Source of the DNA: Magnetococcales bacterium DCbin4
GTDB lineage: Bacteria; Pseudomonadota; Magnetococcia; Magnetococcales; UBA8363
Length of the DNA stretch: 64,000 nucleotides
Direction: 5' to 3'
Assembly: GCA_002753735.1 (NCBI GenBank)
Contig: PEAN01000002.1
Location: forward strand, 1-64,000
Below, piece after piece: positions 38,921 through 45,783 of this stretch (within the stretch, counting starts at the first letter, position 1; every line of letters begins with the position of its first letter). Made by a program: the position numbers and the translations under genes. The notes under the pieces were generated by a model. The model saw nothing but the letters and a program-made list of their open reading frames with translations, ran no database searches and was not told where the DNA came from.

Positions 38921-39315
38921 GTCGCGGACTCCAATAGTAAAGCAAACCAAGCGTCAGCCGGACCATGGATGGATCCTGGTTAACGGCTCTCAGAAGCGTC
39001 TTGGCCGTACTTCTGTGATCGATGAACCAAATAGCGCCTGGAAGGCCATGGTCATCACATCAAGGGTTTTTCCATCATACGCTCTTCCCTGGTAGAATTC
39101 GACGTATTTGTCTTTTCGTGTCACCTCATTGCGACCATAACCTCGTTGAGGTAGCAAGTCTATCAAACGTTCCAGCGGCTCACCCTGGGTACGCTGACGA
39201 TGGGCCTGTTGAAAAATTGCATCCAGTTCCGGCATGACTGATTGCAGTCGATGAGCAAATTCATGTTCGGCGGTGTTGTCGGTTCGGGTGATGATGGAAC
39301 CCTCGCCCCTGGTAC

Positions 39316-41090
39316 CCGTTCAGACTCCCCACCCCTTTGATGGGTACCAACCAAATTAAAGAGGTAGACAAATCACTTCTGAGTTGCGATAATTTGCACA
39401 TGTTGTCATTTTTCTGAAGCAGATTGGCTTCTTCCGATGCGACTGACTCCTCATGATTTGATGCAACTGGACAATGGCTATCTGGAGTCCCTCACCCCAG
39501 AGGCTTTGCGCAATGTCAGCAAGAAATTGCTCGCCGATCTCAAAGAGGCGGTTGACCGGTTGAACCAGAATTCTAACAACAGTTCCGTTCCCCCCAGCAG
39601 TAGACCATCCTATCTGGGGATCCCCTTTGGCGAAGGGTCGGATTCGACCCGGGATTCAGATGAAACCATCGGTGCCAAAGGCGAAGTGCCAAAGGCCGAT
39701 GCGAAGCAAAAAGAAGACAACCATGATTCGCCAAAAAACGTTTCAACGGGGGATGAGTCATCGTCATGTGATCAAAGTTCAAATCCGCGCCGGAAACCAG
39801 GAAAACAAGTTGGAGCGCCTGGATTCGGCATAAGTCAACGAATGACTGTCCATCGTATCGAAGAACACCGTCCCGTCAGCTGTTCGGCTTGTGACCAACC
39901 CCTACCGGGAGATACGCCGTTTGTAGTACACCTTGGTTTTCATGTCCTGGATCTTAAACGGGGAGATTCCACCCAGCCTGGCATGCAACTGATTTGTACG
40001 CTGCATAGATATGGAGAAGTCCAATGTCGCTGCGGGCATGTGACCAGAGTACAGCCTGGACAGGGAACCATCTACCAACCGGAAAACCGCAAATTGCCCA
40101 CGGCGCTCGGCGAGTGGCGATTGATCGGACCAACCTTGTCGTCTTTGATCGTTTGTTTGTCATTCCGGATGCGTCTGTCTCGTTCACGTATCCAGGAATT
40201 TCTTCAAGATTGGCTGAATCTGCGACTCAGCACCGGCACAATCCATAATTGTATTTCAGAGGCAGGGTTGGCGGCAGCTCCGATCGAGAAAGAGTTGATT
40301 GAGGAGGTTCGGAAGTCCGGGCTTCTTTTCGTTGATGAAACCCCATGGAAAGAATGGGGCAAGGTTCTCTGGTTGTGGGTCTTCGTGGCCGGTCCGGTGG
40401 TGCTGTTTTTGGTTGGACGCCGCACCCACCAGGTTCTCATGCAGGTGTTGGGTGACCTTTTCGCAGGCTGGCTGATGAGCGACGGACATGTAAACTACCG
40501 GGATTATCACAAACGTCTGCGTTGCCATGCCCATTTGATGCGCAACGCCACGGGATTGTATGAGAGCGTGGACAAAGAGGCGGCAGAATTTGGAAAAATT
40601 GCCATGTTTGCCCTCACCATGGCTTACAGGCAGGTCAAGGGCGAATTGACACCAACCAACCTGTGTCCAGTCATGCTTTCCAATTTCAAAGCGTTTTGCG
40701 AACTTCACAAAGACCATGTTCACGAAAAAACAAGGCAGTTGGCTGTTGAGTTTCTTCGCGACTGGGACGCCATCTGGCGAGTTCTGGATTCGCCGGAATT
40801 GCCGCTGACCAATAATGAGGCTGAACGCGCCTTACGCCACTGGGTGATCGCACGGCTGATCAGCCATGGAACACGCACACCCGAAGGGAGTCATACCTTG
40901 GGGGTATTGGCTAGCGTTATCGAAACCTGTCGGGTTCGGGGTATCTCGCCATGGCCATACTTGGCATCGGTCATTGCTGCAGGTCGCTGTGGGAAAGAAA
41001 TCTCCCCTTTACCCTTGCCGATGGTGGCTTGAATCAGAATCTGCCTGAAAGTCTGAACGATTGCCATCAGGTGGGGGGGAGTCTGAACGG
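39316..41090 (+). mobile_element. IS66-family (ISBst12-like) insertion sequence
   Basis: The ends are inverted copies of CCGTTCAGACTCCCC (39316 onward and up to 41090), flanked on both sides by GTAC. Removing the element with one GTAC restores an open frame across the site, so GTAC is the probable 4-base target duplication; because GTAC is palindromic it could instead belong to the terminal repeats. The element carries one transposase gene and no tnpA/tnpB genes, as in the ISBst12 group. No 8-base duplication typical of classical IS66 is present. Confidence 0.85.
39437..41032 (+). CDS. IS66-family transposase (TnpC, ISBst12-like)
   Basis: The 531-residue transposase has the IS66 plan: an N-terminal helical region with the N-S-S-V-P-P-S-S signature near residue 49, a linker rich in charged residues, a zinc-binding segment with C-x2-C pairs (C-S-A-C, C-R-C-G), and a DDE domain with D in L-F-V-D-E-T-P-W, D in M-S-D-G-H-V-N-Y, and E in L-T-N-N-E-A-E-R-A-L-R. 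It appears intact, so the element may still be active. Confidence 0.93.
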   Translation: MRLTPHDLMQLDNGYLESLTPEALRNVSKKLLADLKEAVDRLNQNSNNSSVPPSSRPSYLGIPFGEGSDSTRDSDETIGAKGEVPKADAKQKEDNHDSPKNVSTGDESSSCDQSSNPRRKPGKQVGAPGFGISQRMTVHRIEEHRPVSCSACDQPLPGDTPFVVHLGFHVLDLKRGDSTQPGMQLICTLHRYGEVQCRCGHVTRVQPGQGTIYQPENRKLPTALGEWRLIGPTLSSLIVCLSFRMRLSRSRIQEFLQDWLNLRLSTGTIHNCISEAGLAAAPIEKELIEEVRKSGLLFVDETPWKEWGKVLWLWVFVAGPVVLFLVGRRTHQVLMQVLGDLFAGWLMSDGHVNYRDYHKRLRCHAHLMRNATGLYESVDKEAAEFGKIAMFALTMAYRQVKGELTPTNLCPVMLSNFKAFCELHKDHVHEKTRQLAVEFLRDWDAIWRVLDSPELPLTNNEAERALRHWVIARLISHGTRTPEGSHTLGVLASVIETCRVRGISPWPYLASVIAAGRCGKEISPLPLPMVA

Positions 41091-41312
41091 GTACGAGAAG
41101 GGACCAGGGTGTTTTGATCGTCCATCATGATGCGACCTTTCCGATCTGTGCAAACGTTCCGGGGGGGTGTTTTGTGAAGATTTTTCACCCAAAACATTCA
41201 CGAACGTTGTTTTGCACTCGAGGCAGAGTTCAATCAGGTAGCCGTCTGGCGACCGGGAGATTTCGCCCGTGCCGTGGCGTCCGCAAAATTGACATACGCA
41301 CCAACTTGTCAT
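41067..41312 (-). CDS. Small four-cysteine zinc-ribbon-like phage protein (Com-like?), C-terminus altered by IS
   Basis: The 81-residue frame starts at ATG 41312 behind GGGAGA. Cysteines fall as C-x-F-C (C-Q-F-C-G-R) and C-L-E-C-K about 22 residues apart, a likely zinc ribbon, resembling Mu Com and similar small phage regulators. The last five codons (R-L-P-P-T) lie inside the IS66 end; without the insertion the frame would run on for about 20 other residues. It lies in the leftward early operon, 8 bases or so upstream of the split gene's start region. Function is inferred only from the fold hint. Confidence 0.6.
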   Translation of the reverse strand: MTSWCVCQFCGRHGTGEISRSPDGYLIELCLECKTTFVNVLGEKSSQNTPPERLHRSERSHHDGRSKHPGPFSYPFRLPPT

Positions 41313-41384
41313 GATTGGTTCTCCCTTATGCATGAGCAGGAATACTTGTTCGGCGGTAACTGTGATATTTTCCAAAACCCGCCC

Positions 41385-41474
41385 GCTTTCATGCGGGCGA
41401 TTATTCTGTGCCAAAGGTCGTTCGGCGCCTTCTCCATTTTTGAATGAGTCCGGGGAATCACATTCCCCGGACTC
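41385..41474. other. Two hairpins in the leftward phage operon
   Basis: A stem GCCCGC/GCGGGC with a 6-nt loop (about 41385-41400) is followed on the minus strand by GGGTTTTGG and may act as a terminator or attenuator. A second, perfect 13-base stem (41446-41458 with 41462-41474, loop CAC) lies upstream of it in the same transcript. Both are between the Rha-like gene and the four-cysteine gene, where no protein is supported. Confidence 0.5.
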
Positions 41475-41523
41475 TTGCGCCCCCGGTGAATGCCCTGGAT
41501 GGGGTAACCGGGGGATGATGCGT

Positions 41524-42126
41524 TCAATAACGCACACTGTTTCCCTTGATGGTTTTGAACGGCACCTGCCACCGATACCTTTTCCGTTGCCCTTCCAACC
41601 GCACCAGAATGCCGTAGCGTTCCATCTTCCTGGCGGCACGATAGACACTGGAGCGATGTTTGTAGCCAGTCATGTTCAGGATGGTTTCCATGGGAAAACC
41701 GAAATCCAGGGCATCCCGAACGCCCTTCCATTTGGGGTGATCCGCGAACAGGGTTTTTTAAATTCGGTCAAGATAGGTCTCCCGACCGACCCGCAACGCC
41801 TGCTCCATCCGGTTGAAGGTTTCCAGGAAACGGATTTTCCATTCCATCGCCTCCCGTCCGGTGAACCCCATCGCCAACAGGGCAAAGCCGTCGCGGGTGA
41901 TGGTGTAACAGGGTTGTTCCTTGCCCCGTTCATCAAGATAGGTTGACGGCTGAAAATTCAGCCGCCAAAACTCTTCTGGAACGTATTCTTGGATGTGTTC
42001 GATATTCTGCAAAACGTTCTTGTGCTTCTTCCCAAAGTGCCCGGCCACATCCAGCGGAGTAGTGACCAGCCGTCCGTTCGAGAGCTGAATATTGGGGGTG
42101 GATTGATCGGTCATGTTCGGGTTCAT
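41524..42126 (-). pseudogene. Rha-family phage regulator with in-frame stop before its C-terminal domain
   Basis: The first 122 codons (to TAA at 41758-41760) encode an intact Rha-type N-terminus (T-T-P-L-D-V-A-G-H-F-G-K-K-H-K-N-V-L-Q-N-I and T-R-D-G-F-A-L-L-A-M-G-F-T-G). The same frame continues after the TAA for 77 more codons with K-T-L-F-A-D-H-P-K-W-K-G-V-R-D-A-L and a winged-helix-like T-G-Y-K-H-R-S-S-V-Y-R-A-A-R-K-M, to a TGA at 41524-41526. A CAA-to-TAA change would explain the stop. The short form may still work, since some Rha proteins are this size. Rha proteins act as antirepressor or lysogeny regulators. Confidence 0.72.
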
Positions 42127-42341
42127 GATTGAATCTCCGGTGAGGGCGCTGTGGGCTTCATGCCCAACGCCACCGCGATTTCGTGGGCGCGCCCATATCT
42201 GGCCTTTAGTTGGCCGTTCAAAACCCGATAGACCTCGTAGGGTCGAAACCCACGGGCATGCGCCCAGTCCTTGACCGTGATTCCTGGGCGGAGAAAATTG
42301 CGTTCCTTGACCTCATCATTGTAGGGCGTCATGTGTGGCAT
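42123..42341 (-). CDS. Small phage DNA-binding regulator (Ner/Cro-like)
   Basis: The 72-residue protein starts at ATG 42341 behind GAGGA and overlaps the Rha gene by 4 bases. It carries a helix-turn-helix in T-V-K-D-W-A-H-A-R-G-F-R-P-Y-E-V-Y-R-V-L-N followed by A-L-G-M-K-P. It diverges from the repressor gene with the operator sequences between, the position of Ner in Mu, where it shuts down early transcription. Confidence 0.78.
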   Translation of the reverse strand: MPHMTPYNDEVKERNFLRPGITVKDWAHARGFRPYEVYRVLNGQLKARYGRAHEIAVALGMKPTAPSPEIQS

Positions 42342-42411
42342 GTTTTTCCTCTTTTCAAGTTTAGCGTGGTACGGGTTTTAGACTGGTTTTGTCGTTCGAT
42401 GGGTAAATAAT

Positions 42412-42460
42412 ATTCCACAAACGTGGAATATGTCAACAATGGAAATTCACGTTTGTGTAA
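42412..42460. promoter_or_regulatory. Repressor operator pair between divergent phage regulators
   Basis: ATTCCACAAACGTGGAAT (42412-42429) is a palindrome with 7-base arms. A second copy in the opposite sense, TTCACGTTTGTGTAA (42446-42460), shares the core CACAAACGTG on the other strand. Centres are about 32 bases apart (three helical turns), suited to cooperative repressor binding. They lie beside or within the 5' end of the repressor frame, implying autoregulation. Confidence 0.7.
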
Positions 42461-42809
42461 CTTTTCTGATCGATTGAAGGAAGAGAGGAAGCGACTCGGG
42501 CTTGTCCAGGCCGATATGGCTCGTGCTGGAAATGTCGCAAAGAGTACCTATTGCAATTACGAAGCTGGGGAACGTGAGCCTGGAATAGGTTTCCTCGCCG
42601 CAATTGTCTCTACCGGGGCCGACGTGACCTACATCATCACCGGGGTGCGAAGTTGTGCGCCTAGCGTGCCTACACTGTCACGGGAAGAGGAGTGTCTGTT
42701 GGACAATTACCGTCATTCGCCGGAGGATCAGAAGGCCATCATTCAAGCGACGAGTGCTGCATTCGCGCAATCGAATCAGGTGAAAAAGACGGGCAAGAAG
42801 GCGGGATAG
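42423..42809 (+). CDS. XRE-family phage repressor (c-like)
   Basis: The 128-residue frame opens at GTG 42423, inside the first operator; TTG 42453, preceded by TGGAAA, is an alternative start giving a more usual N-terminus (L-C-N-F-S-D-R-L-K-E-E-R). The HTH_XRE domain is L-G-L-V-Q-A-D-M-A-R-A-G-N-V-A-K-S-T-Y-C plus Y-E-A-G-E-R-E-P. The C-terminal part (T-L-S-R-E-E-E-C-L-L-D-N-Y-R-H) is a short helical dimerisation-type segment, without a protease domain. Divergent placement from the Ner-like gene fits a Mu c-type lysogeny repressor. Confidence 0.82.
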   Translation: MEYVNNGNSRLCNFSDRLKEERKRLGLVQADMARAGNVAKSTYCNYEAGEREPGIGFLAAIVSTGADVTYIITGVRSCAPSVPTLSREEECLLDNYRHSPEDQKAIIQATSAAFAQSNQVKKTGKKAG

Positions 42810-42821
42810 TCTTGGTTTGGG

Positions 42822-43052
42822 GTGGAAGGCAACCGTAAGAAGAGAGTATCATGGGGAAGATTCTATCCAGCACGGGAGATTATCGACGCATTAAAGGCTG
42901 CTGGCTGGGTGCTGTCGGATGTTTCTGGCAGCCATTATCAATTTGTTCATCCAGGAAGGCCGGGCAAGGTTACGGTTCCGCATCCCAGAAAAATCATTCC
43001 GATGGGGACGATCAAATCCATCGAACGGCAAAGCGGTTTAAAAATACGCTAG
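42822..43052 (+). CDS. hicA: HicA-type mRNA interferase toxin, possibly frameshifted at its 5' end
   Basis: The conserved HicA sequence (A-R-E-I-I-D-A-L-K-A-A-G-W-V-L, G-S-H-Y-Q-F with the catalytic His, V-P-H-P-R-K-I-I-P-M-G-T-I) is intact. The frame reaches back to a GTG at 42822 that has no ribosome site, whereas a well-placed ATG at 42851 (behind AAGAGAG) is one base out of frame. Reading GGG instead of GGGG after that ATG would give M-G-R-F-Y-P-A-R-E-I-I, a normal HicA start. So either a one-base insertion has silenced the toxin, or translation starts at GTG. hicB follows 9 bases later. Confidence 0.78.
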   Translation: MEGNRKKRVSWGRFYPAREIIDALKAAGWVLSDVSGSHYQFVHPGRPGKVTVPHPRKIIPMGTIKSIERQSGLKIR

Positions 43053-43061
43053 GAGAACCCA

Positions 43062-43472
43062 ATGGATGTGAGACATTACCCCGTCATCGTTGAGCGAGGG
43101 GAAAACAATGCCGGAGAAGTTGGGTTTGGGAGTTTTTTCCCAGACTTGCCAGGATGTGTGTCTGGCGGAGATTCGTTGGACGAAGCGCTGCTCAATGCGG
43201 AGAAAGCGTTGGCGATGCATATTGGAGCCATGGTGAGAGATGGCGAAGATATTCCTGCCCCATCAATGTTGAGCGCAATTGGGCATGACCAGGAAGTCGA
43301 TGAGGTGTTGCGGGCTTTGGTGCGGGTGGATGTACCGGCAAAATGGGTAACGGTCAACGTTTCCATGGCAGAAACTCTATTGCAACGCATCGATGTGACT
43401 GCCCGGGAAATAGGCATGACAAGATCAGGCTTTCTTATGGAAGCGGCCAGGAGGATGGTGGAGCCGATCTAA
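43062..43472 (+). CDS. hicB: HicB-type antitoxin
   Basis: The 136-residue protein starts at ATG 43062 behind AGGAG. The N-terminal HicB fold shows G-F-G-S-F-F-P-D-L-P-G-C-V-S-G-G-D-S and D-E-A-L-L-N-A. The C-terminus has a ribbon-helix-helix-like segment (V-T-V-N-V-S-M-A-E-T-L-L-Q-R-I-D and T-R-S-G-F-L-M-E-A-A-R-R) for DNA binding. It neutralises HicA and represses the operon. It belongs to the prophage cargo beside the repressor. Confidence 0.9.
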   Translation: MDVRHYPVIVERGENNAGEVGFGSFFPDLPGCVSGGDSLDEALLNAEKALAMHIGAMVRDGEDIPAPSMLSAIGHDQEVDEVLRALVRVDVPAKWVTVNVSMAETLLQRIDVTAREIGMTRSGFLMEAARRMVEPI

Positions 43473-43904
43473 TCCTTCATGCAATGTCTAATGACCAACA
43501 GGCGTCCATCATATTTTTTAGATTGATAACGTGCCCATGGGCACGTTATCAATCAAATGAATACAAATCACACCCCTTTGCCCTTCACCCCATGATCACC
43601 ACGCAACGATAATATAGATACAAAACAATATCATATCAATAATTATCACCCCATCCATTCTCCTACATCATTCACGAAACGAATCCATAATTCCCCATTC
43701 CGCCGAAATATTAGGGCAACCGGGGACAAAATCCACCTGTTTGAGCCGGTTGTTTGGCTGCGGGTATTGGGGTGTTGATATTTCAATCGTGAATAACGTT
43801 CTCGTTGGACCCGATTGAAATCATGATCTTTGTGGAGTAGGATTCATGGGGGGATTGAATCGGTGATCAAGTGATGTTTGCAAAGAAAACCGGGAGATGG
43901 TCGC
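43473..43904. other. AT-rich gap with a perfect palindrome
   Basis: No gene is supported. Positions 43522-43536 and 43539-43553 form a perfect 15-base inverted repeat around a 2-base centre (ATTGATAACGTGCCC and complement). There is no T run after it, so it may be a protein-binding site or a 3'-end hairpin for hicAB. The rest is AT-rich, as expected for a promoter ahead of the next pair of genes. Confidence 0.55.
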
Positions 43905-44432
43905 ATGACAACGATTACGATGGACTTCAATGCCCTTTCGGGTCCGTGGCAGATCAGCCTTCCCGTCTTGAATATTTCGGATAAAACACTTTATTCCGAT
44001 CTTGTGTCGGAATTGTCCGACATCAGGGAAAGCCTGGCAAATCTTTCAGGTAAGGCCATTGAGTTTTCAGCCTTGTGCGATGATCTTGCCGGGAAAGCGG
44101 AACATGCGTTTGAGATGGGAGTGGCTGTTGATTTTGAACGACTTGCTGACATTGTTCAGCATAACGAGAAGAACACCCGGAAGATCAGCGAGCAGTTCAT
44201 GGATTCCATGGACAGGATGTCACGGCAGATTGCGAAAACCTTTCCTGAAATGCTCCCTGATTGTCAGGAAATCCGCCGCGGGATTGGGGAGGTTTATGAC
44301 AAACAAATCGCCGATCTCCGGGGGTTGAGATTCCGGCTGATGGCGTTGGCGGCGGAGGCGGAGGATGACGGTTCCGGAATGGTTCTCGAATCTCCGGAAG
44401 ATGTCAAACGCTTCTTTCTCAGCCTTGCATGA
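43905..44432 (+). CDS. Unknown helical protein coupled to a RelE-like toxin gene
   Basis: The 175-residue protein starts at ATG 43905 behind GGGAGATGG. It is soluble and mostly helical, with Y-S-D-L-V-S-E-L-S-D-I-R-E-S-L near residue 28 and Q-H-N-E-K-N-T-R-K-I-S-E-Q-F near 85. The family is not recognised. Its last bases overlap the toxin-like start (ATGA), so the two are translationally coupled. It occupies the antitoxin position but lacks a visible DNA-binding motif, and it is larger than common antitoxins. It could be an atypical antitoxin, or a phage protein that merely precedes the toxin gene. Confidence 0.65.
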   Translation: MTTITMDFNALSGPWQISLPVLNISDKTLYSDLVSELSDIRESLANLSGKAIEFSALCDDLAGKAEHAFEMGVAVDFERLADIVQHNEKNTRKISEQFMDSMDRMSRQIAKTFPEMLPDCQEIRRGIGEVYDKQIADLRGLRFRLMALAAEAEDDGSGMVLESPEDVKRFFLSLA

Positions 44433-44695
44433 AGACAAGACTCAGCGAGACACCCGGTTTCCGCCGTGACGTAAAAAAGATAAGCGCCGAAGTTCACAAA
44501 AGGCTGGAGAAATCGTTAAATCAATTTCTTCTGGACCGGAACCACCCGGGCTTGCACTTTGAAGTCATCAAGAAAAGTCGGAACCTTTACTCCATTCGGG
44601 TTGGAAGGAATCACCGGGTCATCATGAAGGAGGAAGCGCCAGACAGCTACATCCTTCTGCGCGTGGCCGTACATGATGTGTATCAAAGACTTTAA
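44429..44695 (+). CDS. RelE/ParE-superfamily toxin-like protein
   Basis: The 88-residue protein has the compact beta-alpha fold pattern of the RelE superfamily: an N-terminal helix pair (F-R-R-D-V-K-K-I-S-A-E-V-H-K-R-L), then the strands L-Y-S-I-R-V-G-R-N-H-R-V-I-M and the late Y-I-L-L-R-V-A-V-H-D-V-Y. The Arg-rich strand and terminal His-Asp resemble mRNA-interferase types. It starts within the stop of the 175-residue gene. No ribbon-helix-helix antitoxin is adjacent. Confidence 0.7.
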   Translation: MKTRLSETPGFRRDVKKISAEVHKRLEKSLNQFLLDRNHPGLHFEVIKKSRNLYSIRVGRNHRVIMKEEAPDSYILLRVAVHDVYQRL

Positions 44696-44803
44696 GCGGC
44701 CAGGATGGCGGCGATGGAGATCGCCTGAATTCCAACTCCATCCATTCTCTTACACTGACGCAATCACCCGATTGAGAGTTAATCCTGGCAGGATAAAACA
44801 TCC

Positions 44804-45034
44804 ATGGAAACCATTTCAATTCAACTCCCCGATGACGTATTGACGCGATTGCGCGAGCTTACACGGGCGACCGGGCAGGATGGGAATGAATACCTTGTCG
44901 AAGCCATTCGGGAGTCCCTTGACGACCTTGAAGATCTGCATGATGCCCAACAGCGCATGATCGAAATCCGGGCGGGCCGGAGCAAGACGACCCCTCTTGA
45001 AGAGGTGATGAAACGTTATGGCCTGGAAAGTTGA
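44804..45034 (+). CDS. RelB/ribbon-helix-helix antitoxin
   Basis: The 76-residue protein starts at ATG 44804. The N-terminus (T-I-S-I-Q-L-P-D-D-V-L-T-R-L-R-E-L) is a ribbon-helix-helix, and the acidic C-terminus (E-S-L-D-D-L-E-D-L-H-D-A) would wrap the toxin. It overlaps the following toxin gene by 17 bases, the normal type II arrangement. It presumably autoregulates the pair. Confidence 0.85.
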   Translation: METISIQLPDDVLTRLRELTRATGQDGNEYLVEAIRESLDDLEDLHDAQQRMIEIRAGRSKTTPLEEVMKRYGLES

Positions 45035-45275
45035 ACTTGATGCCGCGGCGGAACGGAAACTGGACAAGCTTGATCCACAGATATCGCGAAGAATCCTGTC
45101 ATTTTTGTACGGTCGAGTGGCCACCCTGGATGACCCGCGCAGCATCGGTGAAGCCCTCAAGGGTTCCAGCCTGGGCGATTTCTGGAAGTATCGTGTCGGC
45201 GACTATCGGATCATTTGCAGCATCGAGGATGACGTTTTGCGCATCCTCGTCGTAAAGGTCGGCAACCGGCGTTAG
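45018..45275 (+). CDS. RelE-type toxin
   Basis: The 85-residue protein shows the RelE pattern: W-K-V-E-L-D-A-A-A-E-R-K-L-D-K-L-D, then F-W-K-Y-R-V-G-D-Y-R-I-I-C with the conserved Arg residues, and I-L-V-V-K-V-G-N-R-R at the C-terminus. It is expected to cleave ribosome-bound mRNA. It overlaps its antitoxin gene. The pair lies just ahead of the head-gene remnant, near the proposed inversion breakpoint. Confidence 0.9.
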   Translation: MAWKVELDAAAERKLDKLDPQISRRILSFLYGRVATLDDPRSIGEALKGSSLGDFWKYRVGDYRIICSIEDDVLRILVVKVGNRR

Positions 45276-45353
45276 GTGTATCGATAATTTCCCCGCACCG
45301 TCCCGCAAAAAACATCTTGACGCAATAACTCAACCCGTTCTTCAAACCCTCCG

Positions 45354-45379
45354 CACGCCCGACCCACGGGCGTGAAGTT
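45354..45379 (+). terminator. Intrinsic terminator after the RelBE pair
   Basis: An 8-base stem CACGCCCG/CGGGCGTG with a 5-nt loop is followed by AAGTTTTT on the plus strand. It separates the toxin-antitoxin genes from the phage structural region. Confidence 0.75.
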
Positions 45380-45429
45380 TTTGTCTTGCCTTCCCCTTCC
45401 TGAACTCCTTCCACTGCCGCCAACCTCCC

Positions 45430-45782
45430 ATGTCCGCCAAGATGCCGGACATGAACCTCACTCAATCTCATCTCATTGCCGCATGCGCAGCCAGTCTCGA
45501 CCCGGACGGGAGTCATGAACTCCTGTTGATTCCGGCGGGGAGCTTCCAGGCCATCGATGGCCGCCCCGGAACTCTGAAGGGGGGCCGGATCGACGCATGG
45601 GTCATGAATGCCGCAGCGGCCGAGAAGGTCGTGGCGGCATTCAACGCCACCGCGCGCCACTTGGTCATCGATTACGAGCACCAGACCGTCCATGCCGAGC
45701 GCAACGGCCAGCCCGCCCCGGCGGCAGGGTGGATCGAGGCGCTGATGTGGCGCGAGGGGAAAGGGTTGATGGCTCAGGTGCC
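45430..45782 (+). pseudogene. Mu I-like phage protease/scaffold, N-terminal fragment
   Basis: The first about 115 codons (starting ATG 45430, 45442 or 45451) match the start of phage proteases of the Mu gpI type: L-L-L-I-P-A-G-S-F, G-R-I-D-A-W-V-M, V-I-D-Y-E-H-Q-T and the signature N-G-Q-P-A-P-A-A-G-W-I. Similarity ends abruptly near 45780 (L-M-A-Q-V-P), where tape-measure sequence begins in another frame. The fused frame reads 194 codons in total but its last 75 are nonsense. The protease active part and all head genes beyond are deleted. Confidence 0.75.
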
Positions 45783-45783
45783 T

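Larger units (their letters stand above)
38910..41128 (-). pseudogene. Phage gene split by the IS66-family element and frameshifted
   Basis: The 5' piece (ATG 41128 or 41125, M-D-D-Q-N-T-L-V-P-S-R) runs into the right end of the IS. If the IS and one GTAC copy are removed, the frame joins exactly to T-R-G-E-G-S-I-I-T-R-T-D-N-T-A-E-H-E-F on the other side and runs on to M-A-F-Q-A-L-F-G. It then breaks near 38995 by one base, after which L-L-R-A-V-N-Q-D-P-S-M-V-R-L-T-L-G continues to a TGA at 38912-38910 overlapping the next start. The intact product would be about 150 residues, family unknown. It is a dead gene with two independent lesions. Confidence 0.7.
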
